Source: JAUYIV01 sp040882645
Lineage (GTDB): Bacteria > Actinomycetota > Acidimicrobiia > Spongiisociales > UBA11373
Reading direction: 5' to 3'
DNA: 40,344 nucleotides
Assembly (NCBI GenBank): GCA_040882645.1
Contig: JBBEAX010000021.1
Location: forward strand, 1-40,344
Shown here piece by piece: positions 31,563 to 40,112 of the stretch (position 1 is its first letter; every line of letters starts with the position of its first letter). The notes beneath the pieces are model-generated. The model saw only the letters and a program-made list of their open reading frames with translations. It had not been told where the DNA came from and made no database searches. A program made the position numbers and the translations under genes.

Positions 31563-32945
31563 TTAGATCTCCACCCAGCTGGTGGCCGTCAGTAGTTCGA
31601 CCGTCATGCCCAGCTCGGTCTCCACCGGACCGTCGTTGTCCACGGTGGCGTTGCCGCCGACCCGCGACGTGGTCACCAGGTCGCCCGAGTCGCACGCTGA
31701 TTCGGCGAGATACCCACCCCCGGCGACCACAGCCGTGCCGGAGATGTCGATCTGCTCATGGGCCGCGATGAGACCCGACATGCCAGGGCTCCCGGCGATA
31801 TCGATATCGCGCCCGGCGATGACTTGCAGATTGCCTGCCCCGGGGAAGGGGATCATATTCGGGCTCCCGGCGATGTCGATGTCGCCGCCCTGCAGACTGC
31901 CGCACACCCCGCGAGCCTCGGCGATGACCGTGGTCTGCCACGGAATCAAGGTAGATCCCGGGCTCGAGACGATGATGGCGTTGCCTTCGAACACATAGAA
32001 GACCCCGTTGTTCGAGCCGGTGCTCTCGTACTTCCAGGTTGCCCAGTCATCCGAGGCGCAGCAACCCATGAAGCGCCATCCCAGGTAGGGCGAGCCCCCG
32101 GCGTCGGCGGTCAGTGTCTGGCCGGTGCACGGCACGTTGGACGCGGTGTTCCCGTACACCGGATGGGCCGGCCCGGCCCGGACCTTGCCATCGGGGCACA
32201 GGTCGTAGAAGGAGTCTTCCCAATGGGAGCGCGGGTTGACCAGTGGGATGAACTCCAGCGGCTGGGCCCCGGGCGACGGGCACCCGGGGTCTTGCGACAC
32301 CCCGCCGGTGACCTGGGCTCCGCCCGACGCCGACAGGCATCCGTCGACGAAAGTGCTCCCGCCCACATCAAGGTATCCGTTGGCGTGAATGCCGACCGCG
32401 GCCCCCGTCAGGAACGTCGGGTTGCCCCGCAGCTCCAGGTCGTCTCCAGAGAGGAACGCAAACTGGGTGATCCACGTGGTGGCGTACGGGATCAAGTCGT
32501 AATCGATCCGCACCACCCGAACCCGACGGTTCGCTGCATCACGGCTCGGGGCGAACCCGGCCGAGTACAGGAAAGCGCTGTTCGATGGCTTCACGATGAC
32601 GAACTCGCCGTCGGGCGTCTTCACCAGGTCCACCTCGGGGCGAGCGTCGGCCGCCGCCACCACCCACGCCTTCTCCTGGTCGGTGCCAGCCAAGCCTTCG
32701 GTGGCCGACTCGCCGGTGTGATAGCCGTCATCCCCTTCGACGGTCTCCAGCCCCACGCTCAAACCCGACTCAGCTGTGGCCAGCGCTTGCTCCCAGAGGG
32801 CATCGCTATTGGTGTTGCCGTATTGGGCCACGCCGCGGGCGAGCACCACCGATGACATGAGCACCATCGCCGAGCCCAGCATCACGACCGCGAACATCGC
32901 CATTCCCCGGTCCTCCGCCGACAGTGCTCTCAGTGACCTCTTCAT
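31563..32945 (-). CDS. Large PilX/GspK-like minor pilin (triad 2)
   Basis: 460 residues. The N-terminus is prepilin-like: RG|MAMFAVVMLGSAMVLMSSVVLA with a hydrophobic helix, but position +5 is Ala instead of Glu, as in GspK-type tip subunits. The long exported domain contains repeated strand-turn words, IDIAGSP twice (in GGDIDIAGSPN and GRDIDIAGSPG) and EQIDISG, suggesting a parallel beta-helix as in PilX-associated DUF7305-type domains. At least eight cysteines occur, including an adjacent pair (GCCAS), which could form disulfides outside the cell. Last gene of the triad, with ATGA overlap to the PilW-like gene. I infer a pilus tip component; no enzymatic motif is seen. Confidence 0.8.
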   Translation of the reverse strand: MKRSLRALSAEDRGMAMFAVVMLGSAMVLMSSVVLARGVAQYGNTNSDALWEQALATAESGLSVGLETVEGDDGYHTGESATEGLAGTDQEKAWVVAAADARPEVDLVKTPDGEFVIVKPSNSAFLYSAGFAPSRDAANRRVRVVRIDYDLIPYATTWITQFAFLSGDDLELRGNPTFLTGAAVGIHANGYLDVGGSTFVDGCLSASGGAQVTGGVSQDPGCPSPGAQPLEFIPLVNPRSHWEDSFYDLCPDGKVRAGPAHPVYGNTASNVPCTGQTLTADAGGSPYLGWRFMGCCASDDWATWKYESTGSNNGVFYVFEGNAIIVSSPGSTLIPWQTTVIAEARGVCGSLQGGDIDIAGSPNMIPFPGAGNLQVIAGRDIDIAGSPGMSGLIAAHEQIDISGTAVVAGGGYLAESACDSGDLVTTSRVGGNATVDNDGPVETELGMTVELLTATSWVEI

Positions 32946-33457
32946 GCGTTCCTCACGTGTATTCGTAACCCGATGCTTCTCGTGCCGGACTCCCCCGCGA
33001 CGGTGATGACGTGGGCTTTGAGCTGGATACCGATCTCGGTGATGTCCTGCAGAGTGGGTGAGTCGTAGGCGAAATGGCTCTCGCCGTAGACCAGATTCGA
33101 GGCGAGCACCCCGAATTCGCCGCCGTCGGTGGTACGGGTCAGATTTCCGTCGCCGGTGACCGCCCAGGTGATCGCCTCCCCGATGTCCTGAAAGTCGTCG
33201 TCGTCGTCATCCACCCATACGGTGACCGAGACGGTCTCGGCGCTGAGCACACTCTCCGCGCTGCGCAGATCGCGCCCGATGACGCTCTTGGCGATGCGCA
33301 GCTCCTGCATCGCCTGATCGTCACCCCCGTGGAGTGAGGTGGCTGCCCCGGCGGTGTGCATCCAGGTGACCATCGCCGCACTCATCAGTGCGGTGACGAA
33401 CATCGCCACCCCGAGTTCCACGATCGATGTCCCCGAGTCACTCTTGAGGCGGTTCAT
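32942..33457 (-). CDS. PilW-like minor pilin (triad 2)
   Basis: 171 residues. The leader ends SG|TSIVELGVAMFVTALMSAAMV: Gly(-1) and Glu(+5) are present but +1 is Thr instead of the usual Phe/Met. A short, possibly strand-rich domain follows with an acidic run (VDDDDDDFQD). PilW/GspJ-type minor pilins have this size and order between V- and X-type genes. Start ATG 33457 overlaps the preceding stop codon (ATGA); the frame is open upstream to 33523 without pilin similarity. Confidence 0.75.
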   Translation of the reverse strand: MNRLKSDSGTSIVELGVAMFVTALMSAAMVTWMHTAGAATSLHGGDDQAMQELRIAKSVIGRDLRSAESVLSAETVSVTVWVDDDDDDFQDIGEAITWAVTGDGNLTRTTDGGEFGVLASNLVYGESHFAYDSPTLQDITEIGIQLKAHVITVAGESGTRSIGLRIHVRNA

Positions 33458-33951
33458 CTCGTCGACGCCTCTGAAATCAGGGTGCTGTTGCGGTGATACG
33501 ACACGACGCCGTCGAGGTGCCATTCGATGATGACGAGGAATCGGCGGATGCCCCCTCCGGCGTCGCTCACATAGCGCCAGATGGTGAACGATTGGCCATC
33601 GATCGTCTCTACCTCGGTCGGCGAGATCCGACCGTCCTCGTCGACGACGAGCGACTCGTCCTGTGCCAGATCGGCTTCGTCGGCAAGAAGGATTCCCTGG
33701 GTCTGGTCCATCGCCGGCGCTCCGGACGCCAACGCCGTCATGGCGACGCCGTCCCAGGTCAGCGAGCGGGCGTACTCGATCTGCTCGACCGCCAGCGCGG
33801 TCGCCTCCTGGGCCACATCGTTGTCCTGGGCTCCGTTGAAGGCTCCTCCGAGGGTGGATCCAAACCCGGCGAAGATCACGAGGAGAATCGACGCGGCAAC
33901 GATTGCCTCGATGATGCTGAAACCCGAGTCGTGACTAGTCAGTTTGCGCAT
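33454..33951 (-). CDS. PilV-like minor pilin (triad 2)
   Basis: 165 residues. Leader SG|FSIIEAIVAASILLVIFAGFG has all prepilin features (Gly-1, Phe+1, Glu+5). The sequence EATALAVEQIEYARSLTWDG after the helix is typical of PilV/GspI proteins. No cysteines were noticed in the globular part. It opens the second triad after a 52-nt spacer that holds an inverted repeat. No clear Shine-Dalgarno is present. Confidence 0.8.
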   Translation of the reverse strand: MRKLTSHDSGFSIIEAIVAASILLVIFAGFGSTLGGAFNGAQDNDVAQEATALAVEQIEYARSLTWDGVAMTALASGAPAMDQTQGILLADEADLAQDESLVVDEDGRISPTEVETIDGQSFTIWRYVSDAGGGIRRFLVIIEWHLDGVVSYHRNSTLISEASTR

Positions 33952-33953
33952 TG

Positions 33954-33982
33954 CTCTTAGTAGCCTTATCGACCACTAAGAG
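33954..33982. promoter_or_regulatory. Inverted repeat between the two minor-pilin triads
   Basis: CTCTTAGT (33954-33961) and ACTAAGAG (33975-33982) are perfect 8-bp inverted repeats with a 13-bp spacer; a second dyad CCACT-AAG-AGTGG overlaps it (33973-33985). The spacer is AT-richer than its surroundings and includes GATAAG and TACTAA words that could serve as a -10. Possible promoter-operator of the second triad, or a hairpin ending the first. Confidence 0.45.
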
Positions 33983-34003
33983 TGGCATACTTGAACGCTA
34001 TTT

Positions 34004-35605
34004 CTAACAACCCGAGGGTCGCGCCCAACAGGGCAGGGTGACCTCGCGCCAGTCGCCATAGCTCCAGGTGTCACCCATCAGGGGGAAGAGGGGGGGACGC
34101 AGGTATTCGAGGCGGCTGTCGAAGCCGTAATTCCGGGTACCGAAGTGGGCGGCAACGTCGCCGGTGTGCCGGATCGCCATCGATCCGTTGGTGTTGAGGG
34201 TCGACAGCGGGACACCCCCACTCGTCGGAAGGAGCACGCTGCCCGATGAGCCGCATGCCCGGGCGACATGAAACGCGCCGCCCTGGGTGAGGATGGCCGC
34301 ATTGAACGTCAACTCCCGATCAGCGCCTACCCCGGAGGGATTCACATACACCTCGTCCGAAGCGATCAGCCCCAGCACCGTGGTGCCCCCGGTCCCGCCC
34401 TGGTAGACGATGTCCGAACCGATGATGACATTCTTCGGTGAGCCCACCGATCCGGCGTAGATGGTCATCGCCTGGTGGATGATCGACGGCGGACCCGGTT
34501 TGCCGATGACGGTGTGACCGTCGACCCACACGACGCCGTTGGCCGGGAGGTCCATCAGGCCGAGGGAGGTCCAGGTGGCGTTGTGGGAATTGACCCACCA
34601 CCACTCCTCGGAGGTGAGGCACGAGGTCGAACTGTTCGAGTAGGCGACCGAGACCTTTATGCGGCCGGTGCCACCCGACACGGTGGGCTCGAGCAGCCAG
34701 GCGGTGGGGGTTTGCGACAGGCCGAGGGACGGGTTCTCCGAGCGGCTGAGGCAAAGGCCGCCGCCATTGCACGCGACCTGGCGGATCAAGTCCAGGTCGT
34801 CCCAGAAGTCGGTGAAATCGAGCGGCTCGGGGTACACCGTGCGGATGTCGAGGTAGTCGCCCGAAGAGTCATAACCGGTCGAACCGCTGGCGAACACCGG
34901 CGGGCCATAGCCGGAGAGGCGCCCGATACGCCCTTCGGCATAGATGTTGCGATGCACCACACCCTGCACCGGGCTCTGGTCGAAGTCGAGATCCTCACCG
35001 ACATAGATCTTGCCGCGGATCACCGCCCCCGACCCGAATCGGAGTTCCTCCTGAACCAGGAACGCGAACTCGCTGATCGCCTCCGGCCGGATCGACGCCT
35101 CGATCGCCCGGGTGGTGCCGAATTCCTCGGCGGTCGAGACCACGCTCAGCTGGACCCCGGACTCTCCCGGGAGCGGCGGGGTCACCGTCAGCAGCGACCC
35201 AATGTTGTCGGCGGTCACGGAGTCGCTGCCGCCGAGGAGCGGATGCAGGAAGTACTCGCCGGGAGCCTCGTAGGCCCAGGTGGTGCAATCGTCATACCAG
35301 GCGTTGCCCGGTTGGACGATGAGACCCAATGCCGGTGAAGTCGAATCGGTGCACCTACGAGGCAATTCGGCCTCGTCAACGAAGTTCTGGTAGTAGACGG
35401 GGTCCACGGTCAGTTTGGCGGCATACCGCTCGAGCATCGCCTCGGCTCCGGCAACGACCGTGTCGTCGCGCCGCTGGTGCTGAGCCCCCCGGTACTCGCG
35501 GGCCGCGGTCTGAAAGACGAGGATGACCATGAAGATGATGGCCCCGATCCCCATGACCACTGTCATCAGAGCAAAGCCCGACTCGGAGCGCATTCGGTCA
35601 CGCAT
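34004..35605 (-). CDS. Large PilX/GspK-like minor pilin (triad 1)
   Basis: 533 residues, similar in plan to the protein at 31563-32945. Leader SG|FALMTVVMGIGAIIFMVILVF: Gly(-1) and a hydrophobic helix, but Thr at +5 instead of Glu. The exported region has alternating strand words (VIRGKIYVGEDLDFD, NIYAEGRIG, TIYAGSV, VIIGSDIVYQG, GLIASDEVYVN), which suggest a beta-helix of the bactofilin/DUF7305 type. Cysteines are spread along the chain. Its start overlaps the PilW-like gene by 8 nt; an ATG four codons later (35593) is an alternative. Probable pilus tip subunit (inference). Confidence 0.8.
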   Translation of the reverse strand: MRDRMRSESGFALMTVVMGIGAIIFMVILVFQTAAREYRGAQHQRRDDTVVAGAEAMLERYAAKLTVDPVYYQNFVDEAELPRRCTDSTSPALGLIVQPGNAWYDDCTTWAYEAPGEYFLHPLLGGSDSVTADNIGSLLTVTPPLPGESGVQLSVVSTAEEFGTTRAIEASIRPEAISEFAFLVQEELRFGSGAVIRGKIYVGEDLDFDQSPVQGVVHRNIYAEGRIGRLSGYGPPVFASGSTGYDSSGDYLDIRTVYPEPLDFTDFWDDLDLIRQVACNGGGLCLSRSENPSLGLSQTPTAWLLEPTVSGGTGRIKVSVAYSNSSTSCLTSEEWWWVNSHNATWTSLGLMDLPANGVVWVDGHTVIGKPGPPSIIHQAMTIYAGSVGSPKNVIIGSDIVYQGGTGGTTVLGLIASDEVYVNPSGVGADRELTFNAAILTQGGAFHVARACGSSGSVLLPTSGGVPLSTLNTNGSMAIRHTGDVAAHFGTRNYGFDSRLEYLRPPLFPLMGDTWSYGDWREVTLPCWARPSGC

Positions 35606-36233
35606 TGCGCATCCTCACTTCCTCTCGGATCTCGAGAGGCGTCCGACCGCCCTCGCTGGTGGTGAGCGGCACCGACCGCAAGGTCACCGAAACCAGCGGA
35701 AAGCTGCAGGCCGGCCCGGAGCTGCCGCAGACGGTGATCGGGGTCTTCACTTTCGGATCCCCCAGCCAATCCATGCCACCGAACAGCGGCTGGTCGCCGA
35801 GCACACCGCCCATCAGACGGGTCTCCTCGAAAGGGGCGCTGGCGAATGCGTAGGCGCCGTCTTCGAAGTCGGTGGCGGCGTAGCGCTTGACCACGAGCTC
35901 GCATTCGGCGGCGACACAGTTGGCGCGCTCGTACACGACCCGAATCGGGGTGTCCGCGTCTCGCATCATCGTGTAGAACACCAGGTGGTCTGGATCGAGC
36001 GACTCGATCACCTGACCATTGGGATCGGCGGTAACCGCCTGCCGTAGATCCACCACCAGCCGGGAAAGCACCTGGCGGGCCTGCTCCTGATGCTCGGCCC
36101 TGCCGTTGGCATCGCCGGCGTTCCGGCTGAAGGAGAAGAACACGCTCACGAACGTGGCGACGACCATCGCCGACAAGATGATGGCAACCGACATCTCCAC
36201 CAGGGTGAACCCGGAGTCGTCCCTGAACTTCAT
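35598..36233 (-). CDS. PilW-like minor pilin (triad 1)
   Basis: 211 residues with leader SG|FTLVEMSVAIILSAMVVATFVSVFF (cleavage after Gly8, Glu at +5). Downstream ARQVLSRLVVDLRQAV and DHLVFYTMM are typical of PilW/GspJ proteins, which carry a comparison of early helix then beta domain. Two to four cysteines may form disulfides (NCVAAEC, VCGSSGPAC). ATG 36233 overlaps the preceding stop (ATGA); ATG 36239 is an alternative two codons upstream. The frame is open to 36323 within the upstream gene. Confidence 0.82.
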   Translation of the reverse strand: MKFRDDSGFTLVEMSVAIILSAMVVATFVSVFFSFSRNAGDANGRAEHQEQARQVLSRLVVDLRQAVTADPNGQVIESLDPDHLVFYTMMRDADTPIRVVYERANCVAAECELVVKRYAATDFEDGAYAFASAPFEETRLMGGVLGDQPLFGGMDWLGDPKVKTPITVCGSSGPACSFPLVSVTLRSVPLTTSEGGRTPLEIREEVRMRNA

Positions 36234-37813
36234 GGACATGACGTCGCTAGGTTCGTGCTGCGATTCCGGTTCGGGGAAATACTCACCGTGCGCTGGTCGA
36301 CCACGTTGCCGTTGGTCAGGCACCGCTTCGCCACGTCATAGCTGCCGCTGGATCCAACGAAAGAAGCCTCGCCACCTTGGTTGGACGGCATGACGATCCA
36401 GGTACCGCTCCCTCGTGACCGATACAGGAATTCGGCGTTGTTGCCGCCTCGGAGCGCCATCAGCCCCTTGCCCCGGGGCCGGGTCAGGTCGAGACTGATC
36501 TGATCGTCGTCGTCCGGGTCGAACCAGTCCGAGTCGCTGCCGTGGCCCCACGAGGTGGAGCCGACCGCGTTGTACCAGCCCCCGGCGAGGTTGAGGTAGG
36601 CGCGTCCCTCCGCGTTGGTGGTGGCGGTGAACGCGCCCACGGTGACGGTGGCGCCGGCGATCCGGCGGCCGGTGCTGTCCTCGACCGTGAACGTCACCTC
36701 GATCGATCCCGCCGGGACGGTGGTCGTGGTGGTGGCTCCGGGCACCGTGGTGGTGGTCCCAGGCATGGTCGTGGTGGTAGGAGCATTGGGGGCAAGGCGA
36801 ACGGTGATCTCGTGGAGAGGGTTCGGATACCCGGCGGGAATGTTCACCGAGGTGGCCGTCCACACCTCGTACCCACTCGCCGCCACCCCAATGTCGTATG
36901 CATCGGGCACCAGGCCGTCGATCGACACCACACCAGGGTCGTAAGCAGTGGCCACGCCGGTCACGGTGTTCCGCAGGGTGATCCGGGGACTCGCCACCGG
37001 CTGTCCGGTCGTGTCATCGACCACGGTCACCTCCAGGGTGGCGGGCCGGTAGACGCGGATGGTGGTCTGGGAGAGGGCCCCGGGGACCAAGACCAGCTGG
37101 TCGATGCCATTGATCACGTCATCGGGATGGATCAACCATCCATCGGCGACATTCAGTTGGACGGAGTACGTGCCGGGCGGAATCGCCGGAAAAACGACCT
37201 CACTGGCGCGAAGCGTCGAGTGAATGGGGGCCGCGGGCGGTGCCACCACCTTGAGGGAGGGCAGCAGCAGGTCGCTCGGAGCGAAGGGTTCGTGTGCCGC
37301 CACGTAGATCCGGGCGTTGGCGATGGCCTCATGGGCACCGATCGATCTCGGCGCGACGATTGTCTCCATGATCACCGGGTCGCGTTCCCGACCCTCGGCC
37401 ACCACGGTCACCCTGACCGCTTTGTAGTCGACCCCGGGATCCCACGAGCCCTCGACACCATCGCCCCCCTGCGGTACGACGTCGAGCCCGGTGAGGGAGC
37501 CGGCGTACCAGACCTCGACCCGGATCGAGTACTCCCGCCCTTCGATCTCGACGACCCGGTATTCCTCGAGAACCCCACTGGGGGTTCGACCCGGGAGACC
37601 GATGTCCTCGTAGTCGAGGGCGCGCAGAGACTCGATCTCGGCCTGGGCGAGATTCTGGGCGACGCCGAGCAGCCGGGAGTCGGCCACCTGCCTCAGGGAG
37701 TTCATCACCGGCTGAATCGTCAGCATCACTGCGATCGCAAGGAGCGTGACCGCCACCATGGCCTCGATGACGGTGAAGCCCCCGTCCCGCGAAGGACGCG
37801 CTGCGTGTTCCAT
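36230..37813 (-). CDS. Modular PilV-like minor pilin with C-terminal surface domains (triad 1)
   Basis: 527 residues, about three times a normal PilV. Leader GG|FTVIEAMVAVTLLAIAVMLTI with Glu at +5, then the PilV/GspI-type AQNLAQAEIESLRALDYEDIG. From about 180 on, several Ig-like/carboxypeptidase-regulatory-like modules appear (IANARIYVAA; LEVTVVDDTTGQPVASPRITL; IEVTFTVEDSTGRRIAGATVTV). A Thr/Pro linker (TTTTMPGTTTTVPG, near 345-367) precedes the last module. The final about 120 residues are of unknown type. This architecture recalls modular pilins of streptococci that bear adhesin domains at the pilus tip. GTG 37843 (537 residues) is an alternative start. Confidence 0.8.
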   Translation of the reverse strand: MEHAARPSRDGGFTVIEAMVAVTLLAIAVMLTIQPVMNSLRQVADSRLLGVAQNLAQAEIESLRALDYEDIGLPGRTPSGVLEEYRVVEIEGREYSIRVEVWYAGSLTGLDVVPQGGDGVEGSWDPGVDYKAVRVTVVAEGRERDPVIMETIVAPRSIGAHEAIANARIYVAAHEPFAPSDLLLPSLKVVAPPAAPIHSTLRASEVVFPAIPPGTYSVQLNVADGWLIHPDDVINGIDQLVLVPGALSQTTIRVYRPATLEVTVVDDTTGQPVASPRITLRNTVTGVATAYDPGVVSIDGLVPDAYDIGVAASGYEVWTATSVNIPAGYPNPLHEITVRLAPNAPTTTTMPGTTTTVPGATTTTTVPAGSIEVTFTVEDSTGRRIAGATVTVGAFTATTNAEGRAYLNLAGGWYNAVGSTSWGHGSDSDWFDPDDDDQISLDLTRPRGKGLMALRGGNNAEFLYRSRGSGTWIVMPSNQGGEASFVGSSGSYDVAKRCLTNGNVVDQRTVSISPNRNRSTNLATSCP

Positions 37814-37928
37814 ATGGTCACTGTCGGTAGTCTCCGAAGTCACCCTGAGGACTCTTTGGAAGGCACACGCGGGGACTAGTCACCGGGGCAGTGGGCGGGC
37901 CGCAGGTCGCCACTTGCACGGCGTCCGA

Positions 37929-40112
37929 TTAGCGGCTGGGCAACAACCGATAGGCGTCGTACACACCTTCGACGCGCTTCATCTCGGTGATCGCCCGGTC
38001 CAGTGTGGCGACGTCGGACAACTCGATCTCGAACCGGAGTATGGCGACCCGATCGCGGCTGGTGGCCGACGACGAAGAAACGATGTTGGCTCCGAGATCG
38101 GCCAGTGCCGTGGTGATGTCCCGCAGCAACCGGGGTCGGTCGAGCGCCTCGACCTGCACCGTCGATCGGAACGACCCCACCTGGTCGGCCGACCAACCGA
38201 CCTCGATCATCCGCTCCGACCGATCCCCCAGCGCGTCCACATTGGTGCAATCCGAGCGATGAATCGACACTCCCCGCCCCACCGTGACGAACCCGACGAT
38301 CGCGTCGCCTGGCACGGGTCCGCAGCACCGAGCGACCCGTACCAACATGTCATCCATGCCCTCGACGACGATCCCCCCGGCGGGAGCTCGCCGGGACGGG
38401 GCGAAGGCGGTGCCCTCGTCCCCTTCCTCCTCGTCGTCCTCGTACAACTCGGGACGCGCCAGCCGCAACAGCCGGTTGATCACCGTTTGGGCCTGGGTGT
38501 TGCCGTCACCCACCGAGACGTAGAGCGAATCGATGTCCTGAAACCCGAGCGACTCGGCTACCGCGATCAGGAACTCATCCCGAACGCCGGCAGTGAGGCC
38601 GAGGCCCTCCTTGCGAAGCAGTCGGCCGACCTGGTCCTTCCCCTCCTGATGCGCATGCTCGCGCCGCTCCCGGGTGAACCATTGGCGGATCTTGGCCGAC
38701 GCCCGTGAAGTCCGGACGAAGGAGAGCCAGTCACGACTTGGTCCATCGCTCTTGGAGGTGATGACTTCGACGATATCCCCGGACTCGAGACGGGTCGACA
38801 GCGGCACCAGCCGGCCGTTCACCCGCGCCCCGGTGCAGCGATGTCCGACCTCGGTGTGCACCGAATAGGCGAAGTCGACAGGCGTCGCCCCGCGGGGAAG
38901 GGCCTTCACGTCGCCGTTGGGAGTCAGCACGAAGACCTCGTCGCGGTAGAGGTCTAGCTTCAAACCGGCGAGGAACTCACCGGGTGTCTCAAAGTCCTCA
39001 GACGAGTAAGCGAGATCGAGGACCGGGCTCTCGCCGACTTCCGCCCCCTCTTTGTACCGCCAATGGGCGGCGATCCCGTGCTCGGCCCGGTCGTGCATCT
39101 CGCGGGTGCGAATCTGCACTTCCAGCGGTTTGCGATCCGGCCCCAGCACGGTGGTGTGAAGGCTCTGATAGAGGTTGAACTTGGGCATCGCGATGTAGTC
39201 CTTGAAGCGCCCGTGCACCGGCGGCCAGCGGGTATGGATGATCCCGAGACTGGCGTAGCAGTCTCCGACTTCCTTGGTGATGATCCGGATGCCGACCAGA
39301 TCGTGGATGTCGTCGAAAGTCCGCCCTCCGTCGATCATCTTGCGGTATACCGAATAGATGTGCTTGGGCCGTCCGGTGACTTCGGCGCTGATCCCCTGAT
39401 CTACGAGCAGGCTCTCCACCTCGACAACGACCCCGGCGATGTATGCGTCGCGCTCCGGCGCCCGGGCGCGCATCAGATCGACGACCTCGGCGTAACGACG
39501 CGGATGGAGAACTTCGAAGCAGCGATCCTCCATCTCATGCTTGATCTCCTGCACCCCGAGGCGATGGGCCAGCGGGGCATACACCTCCAATGTCTCGAGG
39601 GCGATGCGCTCCTGCTTCTCACGAGGCAACGGGTGGATGGTCCGGATGTTATGGAGGCGATCAACCAGTTTGATCAGCAGCACCCGTACGTCCTTGGCCA
39701 TGGCGATCACCATCTTGCGGATGGTCGCGGCCTGGGCCTCCTCGGTATTCGAGAACCGAACCCGATCGAGTTTGGTGACCCCGTCGATGAGGGCGGCGAC
39801 AACCGGCCCGTACCCCTCGCTCACCTCGTCCAGGGTGAGGCCGGTGTCCTCCACCGTGTCGTGGAGGATGGCGGCCGCCACCGTATCGGCGTCGAGCCCG
39901 TACCGGGCGAGGATCAGCGCCACCGCCAGCGGATGGGTGATGTATGGCTCCCCACTCAACCGGAACTGCCCGTCGTGCCGTTCCGCGGCCACCTCGTAGG
40001 CGCTATGGATCTTCCGATCAGAGGCGTGGGGGTGATGACGACGAAACTCATCCAATACCGGGCCGAGCTCGGCGATCACCGCGTCATCGGGCCGGGCCGA
40101 GGGCTCACTCAT
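37929..40112 (-). CDS. relA: Bifunctional (p)ppGpp synthetase/hydrolase (Rsh)
   Basis: Makes and degrades the stringent-response alarmone. The 727 residues comprise the HD hydrolase domain with all key residues (His60, HD at 84-85, ED at 88-89), the synthetase domain (GIRIITKEVGDCYASLG, then FKDYIAMPKFNLYQSLHT), TGS (VFVLTPNGDVKALPRGATPVDFAYSVHTE), a zinc-finger-like region (VARCCGPVPGDAIVGFVTVGRGVSIHRSDC) and a C-terminal ACT domain. Both catalytic halves look intact, as in other actinobacterial RelA. It overlaps apt by 8 nt. The 115 bp downstream, to the first pilin gene, show no clear terminator or array. ppiB, often found after relA in mycobacteria, is absent. Confidence 0.97.
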   Translation of the reverse strand: MSEPSARPDDAVIAELGPVLDEFRRHHPHASDRKIHSAYEVAAERHDGQFRLSGEPYITHPLAVALILARYGLDADTVAAAILHDTVEDTGLTLDEVSEGYGPVVAALIDGVTKLDRVRFSNTEEAQAATIRKMVIAMAKDVRVLLIKLVDRLHNIRTIHPLPREKQERIALETLEVYAPLAHRLGVQEIKHEMEDRCFEVLHPRRYAEVVDLMRARAPERDAYIAGVVVEVESLLVDQGISAEVTGRPKHIYSVYRKMIDGGRTFDDIHDLVGIRIITKEVGDCYASLGIIHTRWPPVHGRFKDYIAMPKFNLYQSLHTTVLGPDRKPLEVQIRTREMHDRAEHGIAAHWRYKEGAEVGESPVLDLAYSSEDFETPGEFLAGLKLDLYRDEVFVLTPNGDVKALPRGATPVDFAYSVHTEVGHRCTGARVNGRLVPLSTRLESGDIVEVITSKSDGPSRDWLSFVRTSRASAKIRQWFTRERREHAHQEGKDQVGRLLRKEGLGLTAGVRDEFLIAVAESLGFQDIDSLYVSVGDGNTQAQTVINRLLRLARPELYEDDEEEGDEGTAFAPSRRAPAGGIVVEGMDDMLVRVARCCGPVPGDAIVGFVTVGRGVSIHRSDCTNVDALGDRSERMIEVGWSADQVGSFRSTVQVEALDRPRLLRDITTALADLGANIVSSSSATSRDRVAILRFEIELSDVATLDRAITEMKRVEGVYDAYRLLPSR

